Assembly: GCF_028583545.1 (NCBI RefSeq)
Contig: NZ_CP087107.1
Span: forward strand, 124,001-188,000
Source of the DNA: Methylobacterium sp. NMS14P
GTDB taxonomy: Bacteria > Pseudomonadota > Alphaproteobacteria > Rhizobiales > Beijerinckiaceae
DNA length: 64,000 nucleotides
Reading direction: 5' to 3'
Below are positions 55,446 through 64,000 of this stretch, one piece after another (position 1 is the stretch's first letter; the number at the start of each line of letters is the position of its first letter). Below the pieces are notes generated by a model. It was not told where the DNA came from and ran no database searches. It worked only from the letters and a program-made list of their open reading frames with translations. Position numbers and translations under genes: made by a program.

Positions 55446-56381
55446 ATGACGCTGCCCGCTACGCTTGCCGCCCGCGCCCGCGCGTTCGCCGATGAGGCGC
55501 TCTCGGAAAACTCCCGCCGGGCCTACCGCGCCGATTGGCAGCACTACACGGAGTGGTGCCGCACCCACGCCCTCGAGCCCCTGCCGGCGGGCCCCGAGCA
55601 GGTGGCGACCTACCTCACCTCCATGGCCGAGACACACAAGCGCGCGACGATCGAGCGTCGGCTCGTCACGATCGGTCAGGCGCACAAGCTCCGAGGATTG
55701 CCGTGGATCCCGGCCCATCCGGCCGTGCGGGCGGCCCTGCGCGGGATGTTCCGGCGTTACGGCCGGCCGAAGAAGCAGGCCGCCGCGCTCGGCGTGCCCG
55801 AGACCCTCCGGATCGTGGCCGCCTGCGAAGGGACGGTGGCCGCGCTCCGTGACCGAGCCCTGTTCCTGATGAGCTTCGCCGGCGCGTTCCGGCGCTCCGA
55901 GGTCGCGCGGATCCGCCACGAGGATCTCGCCTTCCGGGACGGCGCCGTCGATGTGTTCCTACCGTATTCGAAAGGTGATCAGGACGGAGAGGGCACGATC
56001 GTGACCGTCCTGGCGGGCGGGAGCCCCGCGACCTGTCCGGTTGCCGCGCTCCAGCGCTGGCTGCAGGCGGCTCCGGCCGACGGCTACGTCTTCCGGGCCG
56101 TCCGGGCGGACGGCACCGTGATGGACGACGGGCTGCACCCGGACTCGGTGGGCCGCATCGTTCAGAAGCGCGCGGCGGAAGCCGGGCTCGTCGCCGGCCC
56201 CCGCGAGCGGATCTCCGCCCACGGGTTCCGCGCGGGCTTCATCACCGAGGCGTACAAGCGCGGATCGCGCGACGAGGAGATCATGGCGCATTCCCGTCAC
56301 CGGGATCTCAAGACGATGCGGGGTTACGTCCGCCGGGCCAAGCTCGCCGACGCGCATCCGGGCCGCGACCTCGGCCTCTAG
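55446..56381 (+). CDS. Tyrosine-type site-specific recombinase/integrase, 311 aa
   Basis: N-terminal core-binding domain about 1-95 (SENSRRAYRADWQHYTEWCR), catalytic domain from about 110. Active-site set visible: Arg149 in GAFRRSEV, Lys176 in PYSKGDQD, His259 and Arg262 in SAHGFRAGF, His282 in AHSRHRD, Tyr294 in RGYVRR. All six are present, so it should be active. Length and domain order fit Xer-like or small mobile-element integrases; no element boundary or cargo is obvious. ATG at 55446 with GGGAGAGAG upstream. The inverted repeat before it is a candidate target. Confidence 0.9.
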   Translation: MTLPATLAARARAFADEALSENSRRAYRADWQHYTEWCRTHALEPLPAGPEQVATYLTSMAETHKRATIERRLVTIGQAHKLRGLPWIPAHPAVRAALRGMFRRYGRPKKQAAALGVPETLRIVAACEGTVAALRDRALFLMSFAGAFRRSEVARIRHEDLAFRDGAVDVFLPYSKGDQDGEGTIVTVLAGGSPATCPVAALQRWLQAAPADGYVFRAVRADGTVMDDGLHPDSVGRIVQKRAAEAGLVAGPRERISAHGFRAGFITEAYKRGSRDEEIMAHSRHRDLKTMRGYVRRAKLADAHPGRDLGL

Positions 56382-56394
56382 CGCGGGCGGCGCT

Positions 56395-57258
56395 TCAGGC
56401 CTTCAGGAAGCCCGCGATCGCCTCCGCGATGGCGGCGGCGTGCGTCTCCAGGGCGAAGTGCCCCGTGTCGAGGAAGTGCACCTGCGCGTCCGGGATGTCG
56501 CGGCGGAACGCCTCCGCTCCGGCTGGCAGGAAGAACGGGTCGTTCCGGCCCCAGATCGCCAGCAATTTCGGCCGCTGCGCGCGGAAATAGGCCTGGAAGG
56601 CGGGATACAGCGCAACGTTACTGGCGTAATTGCCGAACAGGTCGAGCTGGATCTCGTCGACTTCCGGCCGCTGGATGTACCACGCGTCGAGGGCACTCCC
56701 GTCCGGCGAGACCAGCGCGGTGTCCGGCACGCCGTGCTCGTACTGCCAGCGGATCGAGGCCGGGGTCAGCAGCGCGCGCAGCGCCTGCCGGTTGGCGTCG
56801 CTGGGGTCCTGCCAGTAGCGCTGGATCGGGTTCCAGCCCTCGCTCAGTCCCTCCGCGTAGGCGTTGCCGTTCTGCGAGACGATGGCCGTGACCCGCTCCG
56901 GATGCGCCGTGGCCACGCGGAAGCCGGTGGGCGCGCCGTAGTCGAAGACGTAGAGCGCGTAAGTGTTCAACCCGATCACCTCGGTGAAGCGGCCGATGAC
57001 CTGCGCGAGCGCGTCGAAGCTGTAGGTGAAGGTGGCGCGCGGCTTGATCTCCGAGAGGTCGAAGCCCGGCAGGTCGGGTGCGACGAGGTGGAAGCGGTCC
57101 GCCAGGAGGGGGATCAGGTCTCGGAACATGTGGCCGGACGACGGGAAGCCGTGCAGCAGCAGGAGCGTCGGCTTCGACGGGTCGCCGGCCTCGCGATAGA
57201 AGATCTCCAAGCCGTCGACGTCGGCGGTGCGGTACGCGATCTGGGTCATGGTCGGCAT
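56395..57258 (-). CDS. Alpha/beta hydrolase, haloalkane-dehalogenase/epoxide-hydrolase type, 287 aa
   Basis: Oxyanion motif HGFPSS at 36-41; nucleophile Asp106 in YVFDYGAP (an aspartate, as in dehalogenases and epoxide hydrolases, not serine); acid Asp240 in GRNDPFF; His267 in LDTGHFAL. All catalytic residues are in place. Cytoplasmic. ATG at 57258, or the one three codons later. A close paralogue with an export signal lies at 58110-59099. Substrate unknown. Confidence 0.9.
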   Translation of the reverse strand: MPTMTQIAYRTADVDGLEIFYREAGDPSKPTLLLLHGFPSSGHMFRDLIPLLADRFHLVAPDLPGFDLSEIKPRATFTYSFDALAQVIGRFTEVIGLNTYALYVFDYGAPTGFRVATAHPERVTAIVSQNGNAYAEGLSEGWNPIQRYWQDPSDANRQALRALLTPASIRWQYEHGVPDTALVSPDGSALDAWYIQRPEVDEIQLDLFGNYASNVALYPAFQAYFRAQRPKLLAIWGRNDPFFLPAGAEAFRRDIPDAQVHFLDTGHFALETHAAAIAEAIAGFLKA

Positions 57259-57336
57259 CCTTCGGTGTGCGGGTGGGGGCCAGGCGCCGGGATCCGGCCC
57301 GGACGGGGACGAGCGGTTCGGCGGGTCGGGGCGGCG

Positions 57337-57694
<358 letters not shown>

Positions 57695-57715
<21 letters not shown>

Positions 57716-57889
57716 CTCGTCGCGGCGGGGCGGCAGGCGCTGGTGCTGCGACCGTTCGAGCTCGATCCGATCCCGGTCAGCCTCGTCCATGTCGGGCACG
57801 GACGGGTCCCGCTCAAGGTGCGGGCGTTCCTCGACTTCGCGATACCGCGCATCCGCGCCGGCCTCGAGGGGATCGGCGGTCTGTCGTAA
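57695..57889 (+). pseudogene. C-terminal remnant of a LysR-family regulator
   Basis: The plus-strand frame ends SYQAAPLVAAGRQALVLRPF, DPIPVSLVHVGHGRVPLKVR and AFLDFAIPRIRAGL before TAA at 57887-57889: the last 60 or so residues of a LysR effector-binding domain (the PLKVRAFLDF-x-x-PRL motif is characteristic). No DNA-binding half exists upstream; instead the PNPOx remnant begins on the other strand. A regulator and its divergent target were probably fused by one deletion. Confidence 0.65.
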
Positions 57890-58109
57890 GCGGATACCTC
57901 GCCGCGACGTCCGTCGATTGTTTCACGGCACGGAAGGGTGAATTGCAGCAACACCCTGTTCTGATCCGCGCCGCGTCCCTGCATCATGGTCTCGCCGTCG
58001 GGTTCGCGCGTCCAGGCCGCGGCCCGGTCTGGCGCATCGCCGCTACCACCGACGGTCGCGCCGTTCGGCCGATCCCGATGGATCCCGCCCCGCCAGTCTG
58101 AGACGCGTC

Positions 58110-59099
58110 ATGATGCGATACGAGCACGGATTCGAGGCGGCCGGGCGGGGATTTGCCGGCGCGACGCGGCGGCATCTGCTCGCCGGCGGTGTGCTGGCGA
58201 CGGGCGTCGGGGTGGGTGCCGCGCGGGCGGAGGCCGGCCCCGCGCGGGCCGGCGAGGTCCGCCACGGCACCGTCCGGGCCGACGGCGTGGACGTCTTCTA
58301 CCGGGAGGCCGGCCGCCCCGACGCCCCTGTCCTCCTGCTGCTGCACGGCTTCGCCAATTCGTCCTTCTACTTCCGGCACCTCATGCCGAAGCTGGCCGAT
58401 CGCTTCCGCCTGATCGCGCCCGACCTGCCCTCCTTCGGGTTCACGCACGTCCCGGAGGATCGCCCCTACGTCTACGACTTCGCGTCGCTGTCGCGCACGA
58501 TGGAGGCGTTCGTCGACGCGCTCGGCCTCGACCGCTACATCCTCTACACGTTCGATTACGGGGCGCCGGTCGGGTGGGATCTCGCGCTCGCCCATCCCGA
58601 CCGCGTCGCCGGCATCGTGTCCCAGAACGGCAACGCCTATCTGGACGGGCTCGGCGAGGCGGCCTGGGCGCCGCTGCGGGCCTACTGGGCCGCGCCGAAC
58701 GCGGCCGCCGTCGAGGCGATCCGCGCCCGCATGACCCTCGACGGCGTCAAGGCCGCCTATGTCCACGGGGTGACCGACCCGTCCCGCATCGAGCCCGAGG
58801 CGTACACGCTCGACGCGGCCATCCTGGCGCGGCCGGGCAATGCCGACCGTCAGGTCACGCTGAAGCTCGACTACAAGCGCAATCTCGAGCGTTACCCGCT
58901 GATCCAGGCCTTCTTCCGCGCGCGCCGCCCGAAACTCCTCGCCGTCTGGGGGCGCAACGACCCGTTCTTCATCCCGCCCGGAGCCGAAGCGTTCCGGCGC
59001 GACATCCCGGAGGCGCGCGTCACCTTCCTCGACACCGGGCATTTCGCCCTCGAGACGGACGGCGACGCGATCGCCGAGGAGATCCGACGCTTCTTCTGA
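58110..59099 (+). CDS. Exported alpha/beta hydrolase, dehalogenase/epoxide-hydrolase type, 329 aa
   Basis: N-terminal TRRHLLAGGVLATGVGVGAA with cleavage near residue 40 looks like a Tat signal. The enzyme domain has HGFANS at 79-84, nucleophile Asp149 in TFDYGAPVGW, acid Asp284 in GRNDPFF and His311 in DTGHFAL, matching the cytoplasmic paralogue at 56395 throughout. A periplasmic version beside a cytoplasmic one suggests two stages or compartments for one substrate class. An alternative start is the next codon, also ATG. Confidence 0.9.
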   Translation: MMRYEHGFEAAGRGFAGATRRHLLAGGVLATGVGVGAARAEAGPARAGEVRHGTVRADGVDVFYREAGRPDAPVLLLLHGFANSSFYFRHLMPKLADRFRLIAPDLPSFGFTHVPEDRPYVYDFASLSRTMEAFVDALGLDRYILYTFDYGAPVGWDLALAHPDRVAGIVSQNGNAYLDGLGEAAWAPLRAYWAAPNAAAVEAIRARMTLDGVKAAYVHGVTDPSRIEPEAYTLDAAILARPGNADRQVTLKLDYKRNLERYPLIQAFFRARRPKLLAVWGRNDPFFIPPGAEAFRRDIPEARVTFLDTGHFALETDGDAIAEEIRRFF

Positions 59100-59409
59100 G
59101 CCTCGCCGCCGGCCAGGAACGGGCTACGCCATCGCTCGCCGTTCGCGTGCGGCAGGCCTCGTCCAAGGCGGGCGCCGGCTCAGGCCAGATCACCGCCCTC
59201 CCCGCAAGCCGTCCACCGCGTTTCGGACGATGGCACCCGTCCGATCCGCGCCGACCGGCACGATCGGGTCTGGGGCGATCGGGATGCGCGGGGGCGGCTC
59301 GGATCCGGCCGCCGAGTCCGACACTAGCCCGGGCCTGAGCGGGACCCTACGGTCGCGGACCTGGATCAGGGTGATCGGGCAGGTCGAGCCCGTCGAAAGG
59401 GAGATCGCG
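59100..59409. other. Gene-free stretch
   Basis: 310 bases between two plus-strand genes; the frame open here is an N-terminal extension of the RidA gene without coding character. Nothing else recognised. Confidence 0.35.
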
Positions 59410-59859
59410 GTGCCGCAGCCTCACTCAGCCTCGTCAGCCATGCTGTTTCACATGGTCTCCGGAGGGCCGCAGCCGGTCGCCCCGTTCAGCCACGCGGTCG
59501 AGGTCGACGGATTCGTCTTCGTCACCGGCCAGATGCCCGACACCCCGGACAGGCCCGGCGTCCTGCCCGACGGGATCGAGGCGCAGACCCGCAACGTGAT
59601 GGCCAATCTCGGAACGGTCCTGGCGGGTCTCGGTCTGGGCCTCGAGAACGTCGTCGTCGCGCGCGCGTTCCTGACGGAGTTCAAGCGCGACTACGCCGCC
59701 TTCAACAGCACTTACAAGTCCTTCTTCCCGCCCGACCGGCTGCCGGCCCGGACCTGCGTGGGCACGACGGGGCTCGCCTACGACGCCCTGGTCGAGATCG
59801 ACCTGATCGCCCATCGCGGCGGCGCGGCGTCCCCGGCGCCGGACGCGCGACCGGACTGA
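59410..59859 (+). CDS. RidA/YjgF/UK114 family protein, 149 aa
   Basis: Core motifs of the Rid fold: PFSHAVEVDGFVFVTGQMPD, EAQTRNVMANLGTVLAGLGL, ARTCVGTTGLAYDALVEIDL. Members hydrolyse reactive enamine/imine intermediates of amino-acid metabolism or act in degradation pathways. The canonical C-terminal arginine of deaminase-active RidA is not present at the usual R-x-C position context beyond ARTCVG, which does carry an Arg before Cys, so activity is plausible. GTG at 59410 with AGGGAGA upstream; ATG at 59443 is the alternative. Confidence 0.82.
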   Translation: MPQPHSASSAMLFHMVSGGPQPVAPFSHAVEVDGFVFVTGQMPDTPDRPGVLPDGIEAQTRNVMANLGTVLAGLGLGLENVVVARAFLTEFKRDYAAFNSTYKSFFPPDRLPARTCVGTTGLAYDALVEIDLIAHRGGAASPAPDARPD

Positions 59860-59872
59860 GCCGCGTCCTCCG

Positions 59873-59893
59873 CGCGGGGGGCGATGCCCCGCG
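59873..59893. terminator. GC hairpin between convergent RidA and urtA genes
   Basis: CGCGGGG and CCCCGCG pair perfectly around a seven-base loop in the 89-base gap between the two convergent stop codons. Confidence 0.45.
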
Positions 59894-59948
59894 GCAACGC
59901 TGCCCGACCCGGCCTCGCCGCTCTCGCCGGGTCACCCGGTCGCGCGCC

Positions 59949-61181
59949 TCACTGGTAGCCTTTCGGGAACGGGTCGGGCTTGATCAGCTCGGGACTGGTG
60001 TAGACGATCTCGAACTGGCCGTCGGTCTTGGCCCGGCCGACCCGGGTCTTCGACCAGAGATGGTGATTCCCGTCGATCTTCACGTAGCCCTCCGGCGCCC
60101 CCTTGAACTCGAGGCCCGGGGAGGCCGCCACGACCTTGTCGACGTCGAACGATCCGGCCTTCTCGCAGGCCATCTTCCACAGGAACGGGCCGAGATAGGC
60201 CGCCTGCGTCACGTCGCCGATGACGGTCTTCTCGCCCCACATCTTCTTGAACGCGGCCACGAACGCCTTGTTGTTGTCGTTCTGGATCGACTCGAAGTAC
60301 TTCATGCACGAGTAGGCCCCGGCGATGTTCTCGCCGCCGATGCCGTCGACCTCGTCCTCGGTGACCGACAGCGTCATCAGCACCTGCTTCGACAGGTCGA
60401 TGCCGGCCGCCTTGAGCTGCTTGTAGAACGCCACGTTCGAGCCGCCCACGATCGTGGCGAAGATCACCTTGGGCTTGGTGAGCTTGATCTTGTTGATCAC
60501 CGAGTTGAACTGCGTGTGTCCGAGGGGGAAGTACTCCTCGCCGACGACCTTGCCCTTGAGCACGGTCTCGATGTGCCGGCGGGCGATCTTGTTGGAGGTG
60601 CGCGGCCAGATGTAGTCCGAACCGATGAAGTAGAAGCTGTCGCCGCCCTTCTCCTTGTGGACCCAGTCGAGCCCGGCGAGGATCTGCTGCGTGGCTTCCT
60701 GGCCCGTGTAGAAGACGTTCTTCGACTGCTCCAGGCCCTCGTAGAAGGTCGGGTAGTACAGAAGGCCGTTGTACTGCTCGAACACCGGCAGCACCGCCTT
60801 GCGCGAGGCCGAGGTGAAGCAGCCGAACACGGCGGCGCAGTGGTCGTTGACCAGCAGCTTCTTGGCCTTCTCGGCGAAGGTCGGCCAGTCGGACGCGCCG
60901 TCCTCCTGGATGATCTTGATCTTGCGGCCGAGCACGCCGCCGGCCTCGTTGATCTGCTGGATCGCGAGCTTCTCGCCCTGGCTCGGCCCGGTCTCGGAGA
61001 TCGCCATGGTGCCGGTGATCGAGTGCAGGATGCCGACCGTCACCTCGCTGTCGGTCACCGCCAGAGCGCCGGCCTCGGCGGCCGCCGCGACGCGCGGCAG
61101 CGATGCCGCGAGCGGCGCCGCCGCCAGCCCGAGCAGCAGGCGTCGGCGGAGGGTGAAGTGCGCGGGATCGTCTGTCGCCAT
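59949..61181 (-). CDS. urtA: Urea ABC transporter substrate-binding protein UrtA
   Basis: 410 residues from the ATG at 61179-61181 (AAGGA upstream). The start has a Tat-like signal, TLRRRLLLGLAAAPLAASLP. The mature protein follows UrtA closely: VTVGILHSITGTMAISETGP, VNDHCAAVFGCFTSASRKAV, YYPTFYEGLEQSKNVFYTGQ, DVTQAAYLGPFLWKMACEKA. It binds urea in the periplasm. It lies downstream of ureD on the same strand, with a 177-base AT-containing gap that may hold its own nitrogen-regulated promoter. No urtB-E genes lie between it and the RidA gene, so the rest of the transporter is elsewhere. Confidence 0.93.
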   Translation of the reverse strand: MATDDPAHFTLRRRLLLGLAAAPLAASLPRVAAAAEAGALAVTDSEVTVGILHSITGTMAISETGPSQGEKLAIQQINEAGGVLGRKIKIIQEDGASDWPTFAEKAKKLLVNDHCAAVFGCFTSASRKAVLPVFEQYNGLLYYPTFYEGLEQSKNVFYTGQEATQQILAGLDWVHKEKGGDSFYFIGSDYIWPRTSNKIARRHIETVLKGKVVGEEYFPLGHTQFNSVINKIKLTKPKVIFATIVGGSNVAFYKQLKAAGIDLSKQVLMTLSVTEDEVDGIGGENIAGAYSCMKYFESIQNDNNKAFVAAFKKMWGEKTVIGDVTQAAYLGPFLWKMACEKAGSFDVDKVVAASPGLEFKGAPEGYVKIDGNHHLWSKTRVGRAKTDGQFEIVYTSPELIKPDPFPKGYQ

Positions 61182-61358
61182 GGCGGGCTGGTCCTTCAGA
61201 TCGTTCGAGAAGGTGGGTCGCCCCATCCGCACCGGATCAGCCGTCACGCACGGGATCGTCTCCTTGCGCACATTTCTTCCAAAGAAAATAAATTTCCTCA
61301 AGATGAAAACATCGGCAGCTTGCCCATATCGGCGGCGGCCTGCCCGAGCGCCGGCCTC

Positions 61359-62195
61359 CTATTTGCGGCGGCGTGCCGGCGCGAGGCCGGTCAGCGCCGC
61401 GAAGGCGCGGCCGGCGGCCGCCTCCAGCCCCGCCGCCAGGGTGCCGCCGTCGGGCGCCAGGAGCCGGAGGCCGAGTCCGGCCGCGTTCGGCAGCGGGCTG
61501 AGTCCGGCCCGACAGCCGGTGCGGTCGGCCGCGGCCTGGACGTCCCCGGGGTCCGGCAGGCACGGGGCCGGCCCGAGGATGACGAGGGCGCCGTAGGCCC
61601 GCCACGGACCGAGCGGCGAGGCCGGATCATGGAACTCGGCGCCGGCGATGCGGGCCCGCTCGCGGACCAGGACTGCCCCCGCCGCCGTCTCGATGCCGAG
61701 GCCGAGCTCGACCTGCTCGAACGGCCTGCCGCGGCCTTCCGGGTCGTGGCAGGCGATGCTCTCGGACACGACGGCCCGGGCGCCGGGCTCGAGCGTGATC
61801 TGGGTCGAGGCGGAGAGGGCGGCGCCGGGGAACAGGATCAGGGGATCGGGCACGCAGTGCAGGAAGGCGTCCGCGCCGACGCGGATCCGCGTGTCCTGGC
61901 GGGCCGGCTGATCGGCGCTGCGATGCACGACCGTGGCGGCCTGAGTGGTGACGTGCGCCTCCGACCCCGGGCCCATCGCGATGTCGAGGCCGAGACGGTC
62001 GCCGCGGTAGAGGCCGCCGGAGGCCGACTGCAGGTACAGGGTGATCAGCTCCGGCCGCTGCGGATACAGGCGGAACGGCTTCGTGATGTGGAACGGGTAC
62101 GGCACGTGCTGGTCGGCGAGCACGCTGGTGCCGCCGCCGCGCACGAAGCCGAGGCGGGCCGTCGCGCGGCGGCCGGTCTGGACGTCGTCGGGCAC
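61359..62195 (-). CDS. ureD: Urease accessory protein UreD
   Basis: 278 residues. UreD features: [80 protein letters not shown]. It is the scaffold that joins apo-urease and UreG/UreF during nickel insertion. GTG at 62193-62195, two bases after the ureG stop, is the natural start; the longer frame upstream is a shadow of ureG and ureC. The C-terminus is Ala/Arg-rich. Confidence 0.9.
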   Translation of the reverse strand: MPDDVQTGRRATARLGFVRGGGTSVLADQHVPYPFHITKPFRLYPQRPELITLYLQSASGGLYRGDRLGLDIAMGPGSEAHVTTQAATVVHRSADQPARQDTRIRVGADAFLHCVPDPLILFPGAALSASTQITLEPGARAVVSESIACHDPEGRGRPFEQVELGLGIETAAGAVLVRERARIAGAEFHDPASPLGPWRAYGALVILGPAPCLPDPGDVQAAADRTGCRAGLSPLPNAAGLGLRLLAPDGGTLAAGLEAAAGRAFAALTGLAPARRRK

Positions 62196-62197
62196 GG

Positions 62198-62824
62198 CTA
62201 GGGCGTGAACAGCACGGCCCGGCCGATGGCATCCGCCACCTGGTCGATGCCGAGGCCCGCGCGCGCGTTCGTGGCGATGACCGGCTTGCCGCCCCGGACC
62301 CGCGCGGCCTCCGCGAGCATCCCGTCGAGGTCGACGCCGACATGCGGCGCGAGGTCGATCTTGTTGATCACGAGGAGGTCGCAGCGCAGCACGCCCGGGC
62401 CGCGCTTGCGCGGGATGTCGTCGCCGCCGGCCACGTCGATCACGAAGATCCACCAGTCCACGAGGTCGAGGGAGAAGGTCGAGGCGAGATTGTCGCCGCC
62501 GGATTCGAAGACGAGCAGCTGCAGGCCCGGGAAGCGCGCCTCCAGCGCGTCGCCCGCGGCGATGTTGAGGGTCGGGTCCTCCCGGATCACCGTGTGCGGG
62601 CAGGCCCCGGCCTCCACCGCCTCGACGCGGCTCGGATCGATCAGCCCGGAGCGGCGCAGCCGCTCGGCATCCTCCTTGGTGACGAGATCGTTCGTGATCA
62701 CCGCGAGATCGACGCCGCGCGCCTGCAGCACGGGGATCAGCCGCTCGATCAGCGCGGTCTTGCCGGATCCGACCGGGCCGCCGATCCCGATCCGGGCGGC
62801 GCTCGCGGGAGTCACGTCGGTCAT
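62198..62824 (-). CDS. ureG: Urease accessory GTPase UreG
   Basis: 208 residues. P-loop GPVGSGKT near the start, [20 protein letters not shown], the nickel-site motif [12 protein letters not shown] (Cys-Pro-His), [15 protein letters not shown] and the guanine motif [10 protein letters not shown]. It uses GTP to deliver nickel to urease. It lies between ureC (42 bases upstream) and ureD on the same strand. Confidence 0.96.
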   Translation of the reverse strand: MTDVTPASAARIGIGGPVGSGKTALIERLIPVLQARGVDLAVITNDLVTKEDAERLRRSGLIDPSRVEAVEAGACPHTVIREDPTLNIAAGDALEARFPGLQLLVFESGGDNLASTFSLDLVDWWIFVIDVAGGDDIPRKRGPGVLRCDLLVINKIDLAPHVGVDLDGMLAEAARVRGGKPVIATNARAGLGIDQVADAIGRAVLFTP

Positions 62825-62866
62825 GGGGAGCTGGGCCGTGAGAGGGGTGTCGGGGTTCGGCGCCGC

Positions 62867-64000
62867 TCAGCGCAGCATGTAGCGCTGGGCGAGCGGCAGG
62901 GTCCGGGCCGGCTCGCAGGTGGCGAGCACGCCGTCGACGAAGACGTCGAAGGTCTGCGGGTCGACGCGGATCTCCGGGCAGGCGTCGTTCCAGAGCATGT
63001 CGGCCTTCGTCAGGGTGCGGGTCCCGCGGGCGGGCAGGAGCGCCTTGCGGAGGCCGAGCCGGCCGCCGAGATCGGCCTCGATCGCCAGGGGGTGGACGAA
63101 GCAGGCCGAGAGCGCCTGCTTGGCGCGCCCGAAGGCGCCCCATTGCGGGCGCATCAGCACCGGCTCGCAGGTCATGAGCGAGGCGGCGGAATCGCCCATC
63201 GCGCCCCAGGCGATGAAGCCGCCCTTGATCACGAGCTCCGGCTTGATCCCGAAGAAGGCCGGCCGCCAGACGACGATGTCGGCCATCTTGCCGGGCTCCA
63301 GCGAGCCGATATGGTCCTGGATGCCGAAGGTGCGCGCCGCGTTGATCGTGTACTTGGCGATGTAGCGCTTGATCCGGGCATTGTCGCCGAAGCCCGGCCT
63401 CTCCTCGGGGAGCGGGCCGCGCTGGTCCTTCATCTTCGAGGCGAGCTGCCACGTCCGGCAGATGACCTCGTGGATCCGGCCCATGCCCTGGCTGTCGGAG
63501 CCGAGCATCGCGATCGCCCCGATGTCGTGGAGCACGTCCTCGGCCGCGATGGTCTGGGCGCGGATGCGGCTCTCCGCGAAGGCCACGTCCTCCGGCAGGG
63601 CCGGGTTCAGGTGGTGGCACACCATCGTCATGTCGAGGTGCTCGTCGAAGGTGTTGACCGTGTAGGGGTTGGTCGGGTTCGTCGACGACGGCAGGCAGTG
63701 CGGCAGTCCGGCGACCCGGATGATGTCCGGCGCGTGGCCGCCCCCGGCCCCCTCCGTGTGGTACATGTGGATGGTGCGGCCGCCGATCGCCGCCAGCGTG
63801 TCCTCCACGAAGCCCGACTCGTTCAGCGTGTCGGTGTGGAGCTGGACCTGGAAGTCGTAGGCGTCGGCGAAGCCCAGGCAGGCGTCGATCGCGGCCGGCA
63901 TCGCGCCCCAGTCCTCGTGGATCTTGAGGCCGAGGACGCCGGTCTCGAGCTGCTCCTTCAGGGCGGCCGGCCGGTGGGTGTTGCCGCGCCCGAGGAAGCC
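62867..64000 (-). CDS. ureC: Urease alpha subunit UreC, C-terminal 377 residues
   Basis: Catalytic subunit, cut by the right edge. The visible part contains the carbamylated lysine in LKIHEDWG, nickel ligands in HTDTLNESG and [14 protein letters not shown], the mobile flap MVCHHL with its catalytic histidine, and the metal aspartate in GSDSQGMGR. It ends [10 protein letters not shown]. All active-site residues in this part are intact. Upstream, outside the window, ureA and ureB are expected. ureE and ureF are not next to ureG and ureD here. Confidence 0.96.
   Translation of the reverse strand, partial: GFLGRGNTHRPAALKEQLETGVLGLKIHEDWGAMPAAIDACLGFADAYDFQVQLHTDTLNESGFVEDTLAAIGGRTIHMYHTEGAGGGHAPDIIRVAGLPHCLPSSTNPTNPYTVNTFDEHLDMTMVCHHLNPALPEDVAFAESRIRAQTIAAEDVLHDIGAIAMLGSDSQGMGRIHEVICRTWQLASKMKDQRGPLPEERPGFGDNARIKRYIAKYTINAARTFGIQDHIGSLEPGKMADIVVWRPAFFGIKPELVIKGGFIAWGAMGDSAASLMTCEPVLMRPQWGAFGRAKQALSACFVHPLAIEADLGGRLGLRKALLPARGTRTLTKADMLWNDACPEIRVDPQTFDVFVDGVLATCEPARTLPLAQRYMLR

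Noticed and set aside
57984..59042. 352-codon minus-strand frame
   Set aside because: Antisense of the exported hydrolase, which has a complete catalytic triad and signal peptide.
60060..62201. A 713-codon plus-strand open frame
   Set aside because: Antisense of urtA and ureD; no motif, composition typical of an antisense frame in GC-rich DNA.

Overview
The window is GC-rich and dense with ABC transporters. Its small lineage-type genes (a TIGR02300 FYDLN-acid protein, Usg, many short exported proteins) and its urea and urease genes fit an alphaproteobacterium, most likely a Methylobacterium relative. I infer this from protein character and base composition; no rRNA or tRNA gene was seen.

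Layout. 1-2.4 kb (minus): a ferric-iron ABC transporter (ATPase, binding protein, start of the permease). 2.7-14.5 kb: small, mostly lineage-specific genes (lipoprotein, PAS protein, exported peptides, PLA2-like protein, FYDLN-acid protein, cold-shock protein, methyltransferase, hemerythrin-like protein), plus tiny genes of 28, 31 and 56 codons and two broken genes. 14.5-18.7 kb (minus): four overlapping genes for a sulfonate/taurine-type ABC transporter and an amidase. 18.9-19.4 kb: wreck of a flavin monooxygenase gene. 19.7-24.8 kb (plus) and 26.1-32.9 kb (minus): two dipeptide-type ABC operons, each with a double ATPase fused in one chain, the second with two tandem binding proteins. A remnant of a Cys/Met PLP enzyme lies between them. 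33.5-34.9 kb: an intact NtaA/SnaA/DszA-type monooxygenase. 35.1-37.5 kb: usg, groES and groEL.

37.6-47.7 kb (minus) is the centrepiece: cysK, two paralogous amino-acid binding proteins, a permease fused to its ATPase, a GNAT acetyltransferase, an M20 amidohydrolase, two different luciferase-like monooxygenases and a second GNAT gene. The parts list matches almost one to one the Bacillus subtilis ytmI-ytnM (snaA/sndA/cmo) S-alkyl-cysteine salvage operon: import, N-acetylation, oxidative C-S cleavage, deacetylation and sulfur reassimilation. Together with the neighbouring transporters and monooxygenases, 14-48 kb reads as an organosulfur-scavenging region interrupted by the chaperonin genes.

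48-59 kb is a rearranged zone: two gene scars made of truncated, oppositely oriented gene pieces, a DUF421 pair, a CHASE3 nucleotide cyclase, a CPA1-type Na+/H+ antiporter, and a tyrosine recombinase whose start is preceded by a perfect 10-7-10 inverted repeat. Two alpha/beta-hydrolase paralogues, one exported, flank the second scar. 59.4-64 kb holds a RidA-family gene, then (minus) ureC (partial), ureG, ureD and the urea-binding protein urtA, a urea import and hydrolysis locus continuing past the right edge.
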